A stretch of 64,000 nt of DNA, from NCBI GenBank assembly GCA_023105745.1, contig JALGQZ010000013.1, positions 5,878,105 through 5,942,104 on the forward strand, in the 5' to 3' direction. This document shows positions 45,074 through 57,742 of the stretch, piece after piece. Origin of the DNA: Austropuccinia psidii (taxonomy: Eukaryota; Basidiomycota; Pucciniomycetes; Pucciniales; Sphaerophragmiaceae). The position numbers and the translations under genes are program-made. The notes beneath the pieces were generated by a model. The model had not been told where the DNA came from, ran no database searches, and saw only the letters and a list, made by a program, of their open reading frames with translations. Position 1 is the first letter of the stretch; each line of letters opens with the position of its first letter.

Positions 45074-46929
45074 TCATGAGTTATAATAAGAGTATCCCCT
45101 CTTCTGGACTGCTCGTTTGAGCCTGCCCAAGCAGAAATTCCGGGAAAAAAAGACAAAGAATTTGTTAGCTGTTACTCGAGTGACGGCTTGGAAAGCATGA
45201 AAGGGGACTGACTCCCAAAGCATCATGTCGCCCCAAAGCACACCTCCCGGCAAAGCAGCTACATGTAGCACATCACGGAAATGAGCTTCCTGCCCAAGCA
45301 TCAAAGCCCCTGTGTTGGAGAGCCGAATGACAAAGTCAGAAACCTTTTATGATGAGACGAAACATAACATGAGAAAATTGATCAACCCCATTCATCTATC
45401 CTTAAACGAGCATTCAACGATGGGTCTGACTTTTTGATTTCTTCAATGTTGTATCTTGCTAATTGGTCTAGTTGGAAGACTCTATCATAAGCGACCCAGT
45501 AGTGTTTTTGAACGTGATGCAAGCTTCGCCACAAGATGGGTGTTTGAGTCTCTGGAAAGATTTCAGAAACATATTTGATGGCCTGTTTTTGGCGTTCAGA
45601 CCACCAGCTTAAGCGGTCCACGCTGAGGTCACCAAATGCTGCTGACATCAAGTTTTCACTATCTGCTGCGATATCTTCTTCGGACCATTGACGGAGGTCC
45701 CAGAATCCCGAATTCATTTCGATTAAATCAGGTTTGGTGATCAAAGGATTATTCAAATGAGATGCTAGGTTTTCAAGGAGTGGCTTGAGGACATGTTCGA
45801 TCCTACTGGTGTATTTCGCTGGAGGATAATCTATCAAGGAAGGTATTTAGCTAATGAGAAAACTCCGAGTAGTAGATTGACAAGACAGCATGATTTCATT
45901 TGGACGTGCACCGAGGATCAAGACGATGAAGTAAACGGCTTACATCCACTTATGTTGGCATATAGCCTTCCTCCATGTTTTGGATCAAGTCCCCAATTGA
46001 ACAGATTAACCATGGTAAATCCATATGCTGGAATTTCGCAAACTCGAGGTCTAGTGGTATTTGCGTTAGACTTTCCAGAATCCCAAATGGGAGTTTGAAA
46101 TTTGAAAAGGTCATGTTCATGTTCAGGCCAGTCATCTGGTGGTCTTAGAGGATCATCAAGATGGAAGTGCCAAGGTGGGGGGGAAAGGGGAGAAGCTGCC
46201 TCAATGTAGTAAGTTTTTGTTGGGGGATTTGGAAGTGGAATTGGATTATCTGAGGTAGATCCGGGGGCCCATGACAAGATTTGGCAAAAATCGAGATTGT
46301 GATACCTGCCAATACAAAGCCGTTGAGGATGCAAGTGAGTGAGGGAAGCAGCAGGAAACAATGAACCTTGCGCACCGGTCGATGGAATCACCAATTAAAA
46401 CAACTGTTCTGTTTCGTAGCCACTCGAAGCTGTCGTGCCTATCCTGGGGGAATGAATTCTGGTTCATCTGAAGGCCTTGTTTTAGTTGTTCAAAGAGGTT
46501 TGATGATTTGCAGGTCTGACGATATGGCCGCCAGGTATTATCTCCCGGATCGCTGGCATTGAAATGCAGATAGCCCTTTTCTTGAAATGGGTTGCACTCT
46601 TCCTGCTCTTGGAGGAATTTTTCCCACACTCCCTCAGGCTCAATAGACCTTGAGGCATCTTGCTGCTGCTGGGAATGAGGTCTGAGGTCGTGGTTTGGGC
46701 ATGAAATAGGGTCCCACCAGAGAACCCAGAGTGCAAAGCCAACTAAACCACCTCCAGCCAACAGCCAAAGCAGCGCTTGACATCTCCTTGTGACAGGACC
46801 TGGAGTCTCGTTGGGAGCCTCTAGCTCTTGATAGTTTTCTGTCTCTGATTCTAAAGAAATTCGCACGTATTCGTTGGAGTCTGTCGGTGGTTTGTGTTCA
46901 GTTTTCCTCGTAGGTCGGTGTTCTTTCAT
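45074..46929 (-). CDS. PC-esterase/SGNH-like type II membrane protein, five exons
   Basis: Exons on -: 46929-46367, 46305-45944, 45830-45387, 45309-45213, 45122-45074; the sum is 1515 nt, 504 residues with no stop. Introns are 61, 113, 77 and 90 nt; the last has GTCAGT, a perfect CTAAC branch site and GGGCAG. Residues 51-72 form one transmembrane segment after a hydrophilic N-terminus, so the rest should face the ER/Golgi lumen. GDS (180-182, in VVLIGDSIDR) and the late D-x-x-H (469-472, in RDVLHVAALPGG) match the two catalytic blocks of PC-esterase/TBL-Cas1p-type O-acyltransferases, where the His is also followed by LPG. NSGFWDLRQW lies between. Substrate unknown, perhaps a glycan. It is the only intact host-like gene in the window. 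Confidence 0.8.
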
Positions 46930-48009
46930 AGCAAAGAGATGTCACTGAGACTGATGACCTCAGTCCGAAGGGAGACTCGAATTTCTTAAATATGAGAAGG
47001 CTGCTCAGAAACGGAGCTGTCCTAAGGAGTGTCGTAAAAGGAAAGTTAATGTAGGTTTGGATATCGTGGATGTGAGTGAAGATCTCTGGCAGCAAAGATG
47101 GAGGTCGCTAGATAGTCTAGTTGTATAGAATGGGCTTAGCGCGGCAAAACGGTTGCGTTGTAACCTGGAGCAGCTCTGAAACCAGCAAGTCTTACAAGGC
47201 TACGTTACACTGAGTCAGTTTTTAGCACAGGCGTATAGGGTGCAAGGCTAATTTCCAGAGAGTTGGAGGCTGGAGGAAAAGACCTGAACTGTGTGTACTG
47301 TACGACTGCAGAGAGATCTAGTTAAGGGGGTGGGTTTCTTCCAAGTTCTGTTTGATTGATGTCAGTCTTCACTCTATCAAACTACTGTACACTCTTCAGT
47401 ATTCACTATCCAGTATCCAGTACAAAAGTCGCCGTCTCGGTCAAACGAGAACCTGGAGAGGACGACGGGATCCCCACTTTAGGTGGCGAAGGCTCTAGGC
47501 AGAAGCATTGAAGCATTGATGGTTGGTCTCAAACATACTGGAGTGTTTTCGCTAGTTTCGGCCAGTCTATGTCACTCAACGATACAATTTTTGAGACTTG
47601 CCGGATCTTGGTCCTTGGGGCGATTGGCAAGGGAGTAAAGACTGCTTAACGGAGCTAAAGTAGGCTTGAACAACCTTTAATACTTGACTGTTATCACACA
47701 TTCTGGGTGTCTGTCTTGCCTACCATTTCCCAGTCATGGGTTCTAAATCTAGGCTGCGCCGAAAAATGTGAAATGAAGATAAAAAGACTAGTAAATTGTG
47801 AGGAATAAGATCTAAGATGGCGTTGGAAGTTGGAATAGGTAGCATAGAGCCAAAAAATACGACACGCCCAAAATCTTTAGAAATCTCACCGAGAAGATGA
47901 GTTAATCCTGACGACTGGCATAACAACCCAGCTCAAGGAATTCTTCCGGCTTGTGTCCCTGCTGAGGCTTACTACACTTCAGCAGGATTGCAGCTGAAGG
48001 ATAGATTTC
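46930..48009. other. Upstream region of the esterase gene
   Basis: Less AT-rich than most of the window, consistent with a host-gene island. It should hold the esterase promoter and 5' UTR on -, but no clear TATA box was identified. Open frames 46898-47095 and 47720-47926 on - have no recognisable content. Confidence 0.45.
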
Positions 48010-48117
48010 TCATCCTGACAAGGTCACTTGGCTCACATCCTCGTAACATGGCTCAGGGAATGACTTAGGTATCCTGCGCTTGGGGATCAACTCAGGTCTA
48101 CCTTGAGATTTCACCAT
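48010..48117 (-). CDS. Candidate small ORF or first exon (35 codons)
   Basis: ATG at 48117 gives MVKSQGRPELIPKRRIPKSF and a hydrophilic tail ending at TGA 48010-48012. It lies in the less AT-rich island and its residue use looks protein-like. It may be a 5' exon of a gene that was lost or that continues by splicing. Function unknown. Confidence 0.25.
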   Translation of the reverse strand: MVKSQGRPELIPKRRIPKSFPEPCYEDVSQVTLSG

Positions 48118-48952
48118 CGCAAAGGTTGCTGCTGCCTTTGAAAACTAATATAATACATCAAACTAGGTAGAACACAATCTTCATGGAGAAAAATTCTCCC
48201 AGTCCTAAGGCTCTAGTCATTTTATTCTTTCACTCAGTTTTTAATATAAATTACACATTAAATTGAAGAGTAAAAATTTTAAATGGAATTCTTAACCAAA
48301 ATATTAAAGCCATTTAAATCTAATTCATTTGAAAACAAAGATTTTTTTTTTTGTAATTAACTAGAATCTCAAGGAGTAAACTTAGTAAAATACAAATTAT
48401 AAAATTTTTATGAATAATTTAATCTTGATGTTAAGATGACTTTAGAAAATAATTATAATAATCTAAATAAATCATAAAAGTATTGATCAGTGTGATACAA
48501 AAAATTACTTAAAATAAGATATTAAGAGGTCTGTACTTTTGAAAATAGTGTTGAAAAGTCTTGTAAAAGCCCTGATGCAGTGATTGAATTTATAAGTATA
48601 TCAATCCAACAAATTTACTATTATGATTACTATTGTTTATCAAATCCTTACCACAAGCAGATTGTTTAAAGTCTGCTTTTACCTCTTTCAATATACTTGT
48701 AGTTCCAAAGAGTCATTTCAGGATTCATTCAAGTCAGAATTGTGGTTTGAAATTAACCCTCCACAAGCTTAGTATAGCTCAGCTGACAAATTTCAAAGTC
48801 AAATTTTAATTAAATTTTATACTGGAACCTTTGGAAATTGATTCAAATTATTTTTCTTGATGAAATTCACTCAAGTTAATAATAAATAATCATTCAAGAT
48901 ATGTTTTACAGCATAAAAATTACTAATAGAAATAAAAATCAGGGTTAAAAAA
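48118..48952. other. AT-rich spacer
   Basis: The GC content falls again after about 48200. Nothing recognised. Confidence 0.5.
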
Positions 48953-50107
48953 AGGGTATTGGTAAAAACACGTAAGAGCTTACATTTTTTTACCGTTTTT
49001 AAATGAAATATGGCTATTTATGGCATTTATGATGCCATTAATGCCATTATTAATGCAGTATTTCTGATGCCATTAATGCCATTATTAATGCAGTATTTCT
49101 GATGTCATTAATGCCATTTATGGCATCAACAATGCCATTAATGGCATTATCAATGCAATATTTCTGATGCCATTAATTCCATTTGTGGCATTAAAAATGC
49201 AATATTTCTGATGCCATTAATGCCATGAATGGCATTATTAATTCCATATATGGCATTAATAACTCCACATTAACAATGCCATTAATGGCATTGTTAATGC
49301 CATAAATGGAATTGTTAATGGCACAAATAGCATTTTTGATTCCATAAATGGCATTAAACATGCCATTTATGGTATTGTTAAGGCCATTAATTCCATTTTT
49401 AAGGCCATTCATGCCATTGTTGAGGCCATTTATGGCATTTTTAAATGCATAAATGGCATTTTCAAGGCCATTCAATTCAACTTATGGCATTGTTGTAATG
49501 CCATTTATGCCAATTTTCTGGCCATAAATGGCATCTGTATGTCATTCTTGATACCATTTATGGCATTATTATGTCATTTGTGATGCCATTTATGGCACTG
49601 TTAATTCCAAAAATGAAATTTCAACTTCCACTCATCATAAATTACATTTTGCATTCAATTTATGTCATAAATGGCATTTTCAATTTAATTACAAACATGA
49701 ACAAAAACCCTAAAAAAACAAGGAAGTTTTGGGCCTACAAATGTCCTGGCAAAAAAAATCCCAAAATCTTGGGCTTCTGGTTTCTTATTCTCAAGAGTTT
49801 GCCCTTTATTTTTAAAAAAAATTATGGAAATTCATAAGTGTGAACATATTTAATGATTTTTTTTGAAAAGATAGGCCATTTTGCCAAATTGGCCAAAATG
49901 GAGAAATTGTGCAAAAAAAATTTGGGGACCTTCACATCCCATGTCGGGAAAAATATGGCACAAAAAAATATAGAAAAGCTCAAAACTGAGCCTGAGGAAT
50001 TTTTATTAAAAAAATAAGTTACTTATATGTTTTGCCCATGAATTGGTAAAGACACATAAGGCCTTACATGTTTTTACTAAAAGCTTACGTGTGTTTACCA
50101 ACACCCT
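48953..50107. mobile_element. Non-autonomous element with terminal inverted repeats
   Basis: Left end AGGGTATTGGTAAAAACACG and right end (reverse complement) AGGGTGTTGGTAAACACACG match in 22 of 24 terminal bases. Flanking TAAAAA-like bases on both sides may be a worn target duplication. The interior is filled by AATGCC/GGCATT repeats and encodes no transposase. The size (1.15 kb) and ends suggest a MITE-like DNA element; the superfamily is not clear. Confidence 0.6.
49017..49690. repeat. 21-bp and 35-bp quasi-palindromic tandem repeats
   Basis: Words GCCATTAATGGC and variants recur throughout. From about 49270 to 49475 the period is 21 bp (about nine units); from about 49051 to 49130 a 35-bp unit is repeated. 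The 21-bp period keeps an open frame on - (49191-49475) with heptapeptide repeats like NAIYGIK/NAINGIV, which I read as a by-product of the repeat. Confidence 0.85.
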
Positions 50108-50741
50108 AAAAACGGATACATATCTTTTAAAAATAATAATTAGTGAGAAATATTCTATACAACATATATCACTCAATTTCTATAATATTAGTAACATAAT
50201 AAGAAATATTTCAACTAATAATCTTATAACTTGGTATGCTTCCCATATTTCCTTTTTCAAAATTCTCAAAAATCTATAAGGTTTTTGAGTTTCTTTTATT
50301 ATACCAAAAATAAACAAAAAGATAATTTTAATTGAAATTGTTTCAAATAAAATATTTTAGAAAATCTTTAAAGTATGAAATTTCAGATATTAAGTAGTTA
50401 AATATTGTGAGAAGCTCTGAAATTTGGCACCCTAAACTGCATACCTGAACTTCAATGTAAAAAATATATAGGGGCTTTTAATTTTATTATGTTTTAAGAA
50501 GCCTGTATTTTTGGTATTTAAATCTTTCATCCAAAATATTTAAGATAAAAGGTTGGTAGGAGGTTATGGAAAATCATTCTTGAGAAAAGCTCCAAATTTA
50601 TCATTTGTTTGACTTATGTTGATTCAAGTATTTCTTTGCAAAAAAATATTTACTTGTTAAAAGGGGTAACAGTTATAAATTTAGTTGAACCTGGAACTAA
50701 AGCTTATTTTTACTCTTAAATTATTGCTAAGACATGCTTTT
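50108..50741. other. AT-rich spacer
   Basis: Nothing recognised. The last five bases (CTTTT) are the left target duplication of the next LTR. Confidence 0.5.
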
Positions 50742-52749
50742 TGTAAGGTTTGACTATGAAACAATAAGTAAAAATTACTAATTTATTACTTATTGTACTC
50801 TGAATGTCCTTATGAATTGAATAAATAAGATTAAAAATATAATAATAATAAATAATTATTATTATTATGGCGTAAAATAATTATATTATTAAATAAATAT
50901 AATAATATAATTTATATTATGAAAATATAATATAATAAATAAATATATTAATATGAAATAATTAATATATTTAAAAAGCTCTTTATTATTGTTACCAACA
51001 AATAATAAAGGCGTAAAAAATTGCTTTTTATTAATAAAAAACAATTAATAACAATAATATTACTAATATTAAAGTTATGAATTAATATAAATACTATTTA
51101 TATTAATTAAAGAATTATTAAGAGAGTAATAATAGAGAAATTATTATAATAAGAGAAAATAACCTACTTTTAACACTTAATATAATAATTTTGAAATATT
51201 TTACGCCAAAAAAAAAATATAAATACAACTTTTTCAAATTGTATTTACAATAAAAATAAAGAAAATTACAAATTATTCTGGATTTTAACGTGGAAATGAG
51301 TTTTTAAAGAGATTTTTAGCAAAAACAATTAAATAAATGATTTAATCACGTCAAAATAGATGATTACAACAAGGTGGTCTTTGGTCTTTAATAATATAAT
51401 AGTTTTATATATAAAGAATAAAGAAATTACCTTTGATTTAATTGATTTAATGTTTTTTTGCGTCTGAGGGGAAAATAGAGTAAAAAGAGCTCTATTTATG
51501 GTAAATACCTCCCTCCTAGAGTCCAACAGGCTTCTAGTAGACGTGTACTGATCATACCCACTGGAAGTGATCAATATTTTAAGGTTTGGAGATGATTACA
51601 TCATTATTACACCATTATTTAGAGTTATCACTATAACTCTAAGGTTGATGACATCAGAGGCTTGGCAGAACCCCAAATTTCGTGGATTTTATTAGTTTTA
51701 ATCATAAACTAATATTATTCACCAATTTTATCACTCTTAAGACTGTTAAACTTAAATTAAGGTTACTGTGAGTGATCATAACTGCTCAAATTAAGCTCAA
51801 GCTTTGATCCTCAATAACCTTTAAGATTTACACGCTACAGCAATTCAGAGAGTGAATTCTGATAGCCTGGCATAACCTTATTATGCTGCCAAGAGCTTTT
51901 CATTACATCATCAAAACTCTAATTTTAATGATTTTTCTTGTAACTCATCTTTTCTGTCGAAATTCAATATTTTAAACTTCAAACCTTGATTTCAGGGGGT
52001 TATACCCTGAATTTAATAATACAAATTACATCATTCTTCACGAATGAACTAGTAGAATCCAACTGTATACTTTTTTTTAAGTTTGGAACACTTTCACAAC
52101 AAAGTGGTCAACAGCTCTGTTGATTTTTATCAATATTTCATCATAGGTTTTAACCTTGTTTATAATTTGTGAAATAAAGTTCATATCTGTGTTCCTACAG
52201 TAATTACGTGGTAACTTTATCTTTGGTTCATAATTCTATCATGTATAGTTTAGGAGATATTAGCTATGATCTTTGAATATATGCATTGACCAAAAAAGTG
52301 CATATATTCAGGTTAATTCCTTAAGTATTAACTTTGGAAATTGGCTTATTAATTGTTTTATGTGTGGACATTCGTGGTAAATCCACTGGTACAATTTATT
52401 TCACATGTTGTTTCATTAGTTCTTGAGATAAATAAGGTTTTATGGTTTTTATAAGGTATTATACCTTATAATTCATTAAATATTGACTTTACAGATATGC
52501 CATGAAAATGGTATATGTGTATTTTACCATGGGGAATCCAATGGTATAATTTATTTTACATGTTGATTCATTGGTTTTTAAGTTAAACCAATTTTTGTAC
52601 CAATTTATGGTATTTTTTGTATATTTAAGTAATTATTTTTAATGTATAATTATTCTAAGTAGTTTTAATATAATTATATTAAAGGTATAATTATTCTGAG
52701 TCTTTTTTGTGACCTTATTGGGTATGTGGTCATATCTCAAAGCCTCACA
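50742..52749 (-). mobile_element. C-family solo LTR (2008 bp), reverse
   Basis: Reverse copy of the element C LTR: TGTAAGGTTTGAC at 50742 and GCCTCACA at 52749. Perfect target duplication CTTTT (50737-50741 and 52750-52754). The TATA region reads CATAAATAGAG on -. No internal region remains, so it arose by LTR-LTR recombination. Confidence 0.92.
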
Positions 52750-53337
52750 CTTTTGATCATATATTTTTCCATTAATAAATGGAAAAAGAAAATCATTAAA
52801 TATTAATCATGATTATTTGACTCCTTATAAATTCTTTGGGTTTTTTGTGGAAAAAAAATTATTTAATTAAACCAAATAAATTATTATCCTTAATGAATAT
52901 TAATTAAAATTTCAAATTAGAAAATCAATTTCTTATTTTTTTTTCTTTTTTCAAAAAGAAGAATTCCATAATTTTTTTTTTAATTTTTAGCATTTATTTT
53001 CATTTATAATTTAAAGAAAATATTATAAGATTTTATATTAAATTAACTAATATAGTTTTTCCTAAAATTAGATAAGAAATTTTCTTAAAATTAAATTTTA
53101 AAAGATTCATAATTTTAAATTTATTTGATTGTATAATATAAGCTGTATCTTTATCAATTTATTAATAAAAAAACTTATCTTTTTTTTTGTGTGGAAACTA
53201 AAATTATTCCAAATTAATTTCAAAAAAAAATAATATCCCCAATGATAATACTGTTTATCATTTTTATATCGTTCTTTTTTTAAAAATATTTGATTTTATA
53301 CATTTTTATGAAATATATCACACATTTTGTAAGGTGT
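52750..53337. other. AT-rich spacer between two solo LTRs
   Basis: Nothing recognised. It ends with CATTT, the target duplication of the next LTR. Confidence 0.5.
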
Positions 53338-54873
53338 GGATATGAAACTTTGATTAAAAATCAAGTACTTTTCCTGTCCTCAAAATTTGTATAAGGTAAA
53401 AATCAATTAAAAATAGTAAGAAATATTATTTTTAAGAGAAAAAATGCCAATTTTATTGTTTATAACTTTATTAATATAAAACAATAATATTATAAAGATT
53501 TATTGTTTTACCAACAATAAACATTTATCCAAAAAATACTCTACAAGAGATATTTTAAGGCTACAAAAGAAATTTCTTCAAGAGCAATTTCAATTGGAAT
53601 TAATTGAGCAATGAAATGCAAGCAATTAATTAAAGAACAGAGTCTTTAAAAAGAATATTAAAGAGAAAACACGCCCAAAAGTGACCAGAGTGAATTTGGA
53701 AACAAAGTGACAAAGTTTACAGTGATGAAAGATGCTTTAATTCACTTTTGGAGTGGTTCAGGGGTAAAAATGATTATAATGATTTTTTCACGTGGTTAAA
53801 AGAATTAAAATGATTTAAGAAAGGTGGTTGGAATCTTTTATTGATTGGTTTAACAATGTTTAAACTAATTATAAAAGCAAAAGATTCTAACATGAAGAGA
53901 AAAGTGGGGCAAAGAAGACATTCTTTTATAGCCATCAATTTTCTTACTCCAAAAGTAAAATTTACTCTTGTCAGTCGTGAAAAAAAGTCTGACAACAGAA
54001 AAGCCAATTATGGCATGATTGAACCCTGGTTTAGACCAAAAAAGGGCTGGTTTAAGCCATTTTTAGCCATTTTAGACCCTTAAATCAGCCATTACTATAG
54101 AAATACCTGGTCTAGAGCCTTCAAAACACGTCAGAATGTGTGTAAGAGACGTAGAAACCAGTTAAAGCTGTTTTTACTATGATTGTTTCATGTTAAGGGT
54201 AGTTTTACCCTCTTGGCAACAGTTAAAACTACCCCAGTTGGTATCAAAACCTCATCATCAATTGAGTCCACAGACCCTATAACTCAATTCCAGGCCAAAA
54301 GTGATGAACTTTTGCCTGAATTTTGACACCACATGCCTGTCAGCAAGGATTTTGGGGGTCTAGCTCCCCCTTAGAGCTGGATTTCCTTTTACCCCCCAAA
54401 TTTAATCTTTCCAATTTATTTTTCCTTTAATTCCTCATCATGTATTATACTTATAATTTACATATGTAATTCAATTGAGCTGTACAGTTCAATGCAGTAA
54501 TAATTGATACCTCATATGTAAATCAAAGTTCACTTATGTAATACACGCGCATATTTTGACATTTCAATTGAGTTCAATTGAAAATACTTTATTGAATAAA
54601 AGTTATAATAATTTTTATTTAACTTTTTTCCAAATTTATTTATTTTTTTACAATTTTGTTAAAATTTCATTTTTACTTAATTTTTTCAAGTATAAATGTA
54701 ATTTTATAATTTCAAAATTTAATGTAATTATATTTTTAAATTGTGAATATAATTTTATATTTATATTTTGATTTTCATTTTAATAATATAAATAAATTTA
54801 TTTTATTTATATTTATATGTTAATTTTGTATTTTTGGTCTTTTGGGTATATGAAATTACCTCTAAGGCTCACA
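53338..54873 (-). mobile_element. Family E solo LTR (1536 bp), reverse
   Basis: Reverse copy of 35712-37514: starts TGTAAGGTGTGG and ends AGGCTCACA on +. Perfect target duplication CATTT (53333-53337 and 54874-54878). It is about 270 bp shorter than the other copy. The hairpin equivalent lies at 54360-54380. Confidence 0.9.
53841..54083 (+). other. Small antisense ORF in the family E LTR (80 codons)
   Basis: Counterpart of 36765-36980. Begins MIGLTMFKLIIKAKDSN and extends nine residues further than the other copy. Basic, no recognised domain. Confidence 0.3.
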
Positions 54874-57742
54874 CATTTATAAGTTTTCTTATAATTCTTG
54901 AATAAAGCTTTATTATTTTTTTTTCAGAATTTACTAAATATAAATTAAAATATTCTCCTTTAAATATGTTGAATTTTATTTAATATATAGAGCTTTTTAT
55001 GATTATTATCACTTCTTTATTTAAATTTATTTCAAATTTATTACTATATATATTAAAATACTTCAAACAATTCTGCTATGTCTCAATTTAAGAGAGCTAT
55101 GTTGATTAGTGAAAGGTTTTTCTTTACAACTCTTCATCATATTAGTAAAAAATCAAGATTACTATGAATGTAATTACCAGAAAATATAATAAATTGAGTT
55201 ATTATAGCCCCAAATTAATATAATTATTGAAAATAATTCTTACAAAAATGAGAATAAATATTTTCATAATAATGAAAAATTCTTCATAATTGTAATTATT
55301 CTATTCTTATTATAGTAACTGATAGTTATAATAATAAGAAATATAAAATATATTAATGATACAATTATATGTGGAAAATAATAATATTGAACCACTTATA
55401 AATAATAAGAATATCATTTATAAAAGAAATTATGATGAATACTGTGAAGAGATAATTCTCATAAAGAAATTCTATGAAAAAAATAATACTAAATAAAGAA
55501 AATATAGAATATTAAGAGAAAAACTTATTTTTAATATTTATTCAATACCAAAATTCAAAAAAAAAGTTATAGTATTAAATAACTTTTATAATTTAAAAAC
55601 TTGCCAAATAATAAATGTTTTGAAGAAATAAAATAATTTTATATATTAAAATATTATTTAAAAGTTTTTAGAGGAATTTGTGGATTTCAATAAATATTTA
55701 AAACAGAAATTTTATAATATGAAAATGAATTAATGGTGATTAAATCAATATAATCTAAATTTTATAATTTAAATTCTTTTATTTATAACTATAAAGAGTA
55801 AAATAACCTAAGAATTAATTTAATAATAAGATTTCATATTTAATAAAGCTTTACCTGTTTAAATTTCTATTTTTATTGATTTATTCATGATGATGATGGA
55901 AAATAACAGTGATGTAAAGAATTCTTCTATTCCTTCAGAAAAGATCTAATGATAAATAATTAATATAGAGGGAATTCTGAGATCAAAGCTAAAAAAAATT
56001 CTCAAAATTAAGTTTCTTAACTTAGGGTAAATCATTTTTCATTTAAATTAAAAGTTACAAGTGTGATTCTTAACTACAAGTAGATTGAATCCTCATTTAA
56101 GTTTATTATTTTAAGTATTAATATGAAATTAATTTATTTATATTAAATTTCATTACATGAAAAACTTAAAAATAAAAAATTCAAGAAAAAATACTTTAAA
56201 AAATATTTTTAATTAATTTTCAAAGAAATCTTAATTTTCTTTTGGAATAAATAAAAGAGGTATTTTCAAGGCTAAATATCAAAGAATCTTTCTAATAAAG
56301 GATACTTAAAAATCTAATTTATACAAAGATTAAAATAATTTTTAAGTTGTGTAAATTTTTCTAAATAAATCAATTTAAAATTAGATTTTCTAAGAAATAA
56401 ACACTAAACCTTAAATTTTGATAATGTTTAAATTCCTTTAAATTAAAATTTAAGCTTTGAAAGTTCTTAAAAACTTGATTACAAGATTGAATATAGTGAT
56501 TTACCCCTTTTCAGCTTGTAATTATTACTGTCCAAAAGAGGAATAAACCAGTTTAAACTTTACTTTTAAATTAAATTCTAATATTAAAGCTTAAATAAGG
56601 TTGAGAATACTTTAATACAGAAGCATAACCTTATTTTACTTTTTTAGATCACAAAGTTTGGGTACCCTAGCTCTTTTTTCCTTTTTTGCATGAATTTTGC
56701 CCTTTTATTTATTTAAAGCCATATATAATGACTTTAAATCAATTTAAATTGAATTCATGAAGGATTTATAGCCTTTATGGAAAATACTTAGCCAATTAAG
56801 TAAATATAAAAAAAACACATCAATTTTAAATAAATTTTCATAAGTTTTCATAAAATTTATGCAAATTTAAATTTTAGCTTAAAATTAACAAATTAAAAAT
56901 TTTAATAAAAATTTTAAAAATGTTTAATTTTACTATTAAATTTTTAAAACTTTAAAAAATACAGGAAATGAATGATTTTGGTTATAAAACCCTTTAGATA
57001 TACCTTAGGTTATTTTTTGGTTTAAAATTCAAAAATCAAATAATTTTTATAGATTTTTTTTATATCAAAAATAAAGTTTTAATTATTTTTTGTTATTTTT
57101 TTTTGTTTAAAATTAATTTTATAAGTCCTTTTTATGATTAAATAAAATTTATGAAAAGTTATTTTTTGAACTTATGGGTATTTCATTCATAACTCAAAAT
57201 ATTAAATTGAAACTCTCTATGATGTTTCTTTATTACCTTACCCTTTTATCTGTATTCTATATAATTTTAAAATTACATTTTTTTTTCTTAATTTTTAACT
57301 TAAATCCAAAAAAAAAATTATTTATCATATAAAAAATAAATAATTTCAATATATAATCAATAATTTAAGATTTTCAAAATTTCAAAAAATTTAAAAATAA
57401 ATATTAATTTTTTTAATTAATTTTCTATTTAAAATAATTTCAAAATTTATAAAAAAAAAAACCTTTCTTCTTTTTTTATTTTTAAAAATTAAAAAAAATA
57501 TTTCAAAATTTCCTTTTAATATTGAATTAATAACTTAATTTAATATTTCTTTCAAAGAATTTCTTTTTAGTTGTTTTTTTTTTGATTTTTTTTGATTTTT
57601 TTTGATTTTTTTTTTATTTTTTTTTTAATTTTATATATATATATATATATATTATTTAAATCTTAAATATAATCTAAATTTGTATTTGAATGATTTTATT
57701 TAAAAATATGAAAATATTTAGCAAAAAAAAGATAAAATAAAA
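54874..57742. other. Extremely AT-rich region
   Basis: No gene or element recognised. It contains a poly-T/GATTTTTTTT tract and (AT)n microsatellite at about 57566-57651. It ends with TAAAA, the target duplication of the next LTR. Confidence 0.5.

Noticed and set aside
45382..45837. 151-codon frame as a separate gene
   Set aside because: Begins with TTG, not ATG, and is exon 3 of the esterase extended into introns.
45918..46394. 158-codon minus-strand frame as a separate gene
   Set aside because: It is exon 2 of the esterase read through its 5' and 3' introns; splicing joins it in phase to the exons on both sides.
49191..49475. Open frame with heptapeptide repeats (NAINGIV-like)
   Set aside because: It follows the 21-bp DNA repeat, which has no stop in that frame; the composition is dictated by the repeat, so it is not called a gene.
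54556..54771. 71-codon plus-strand frame
   Set aside because: Phe/Ile/Asn/Lys-only composition typical of random AT-rich DNA.
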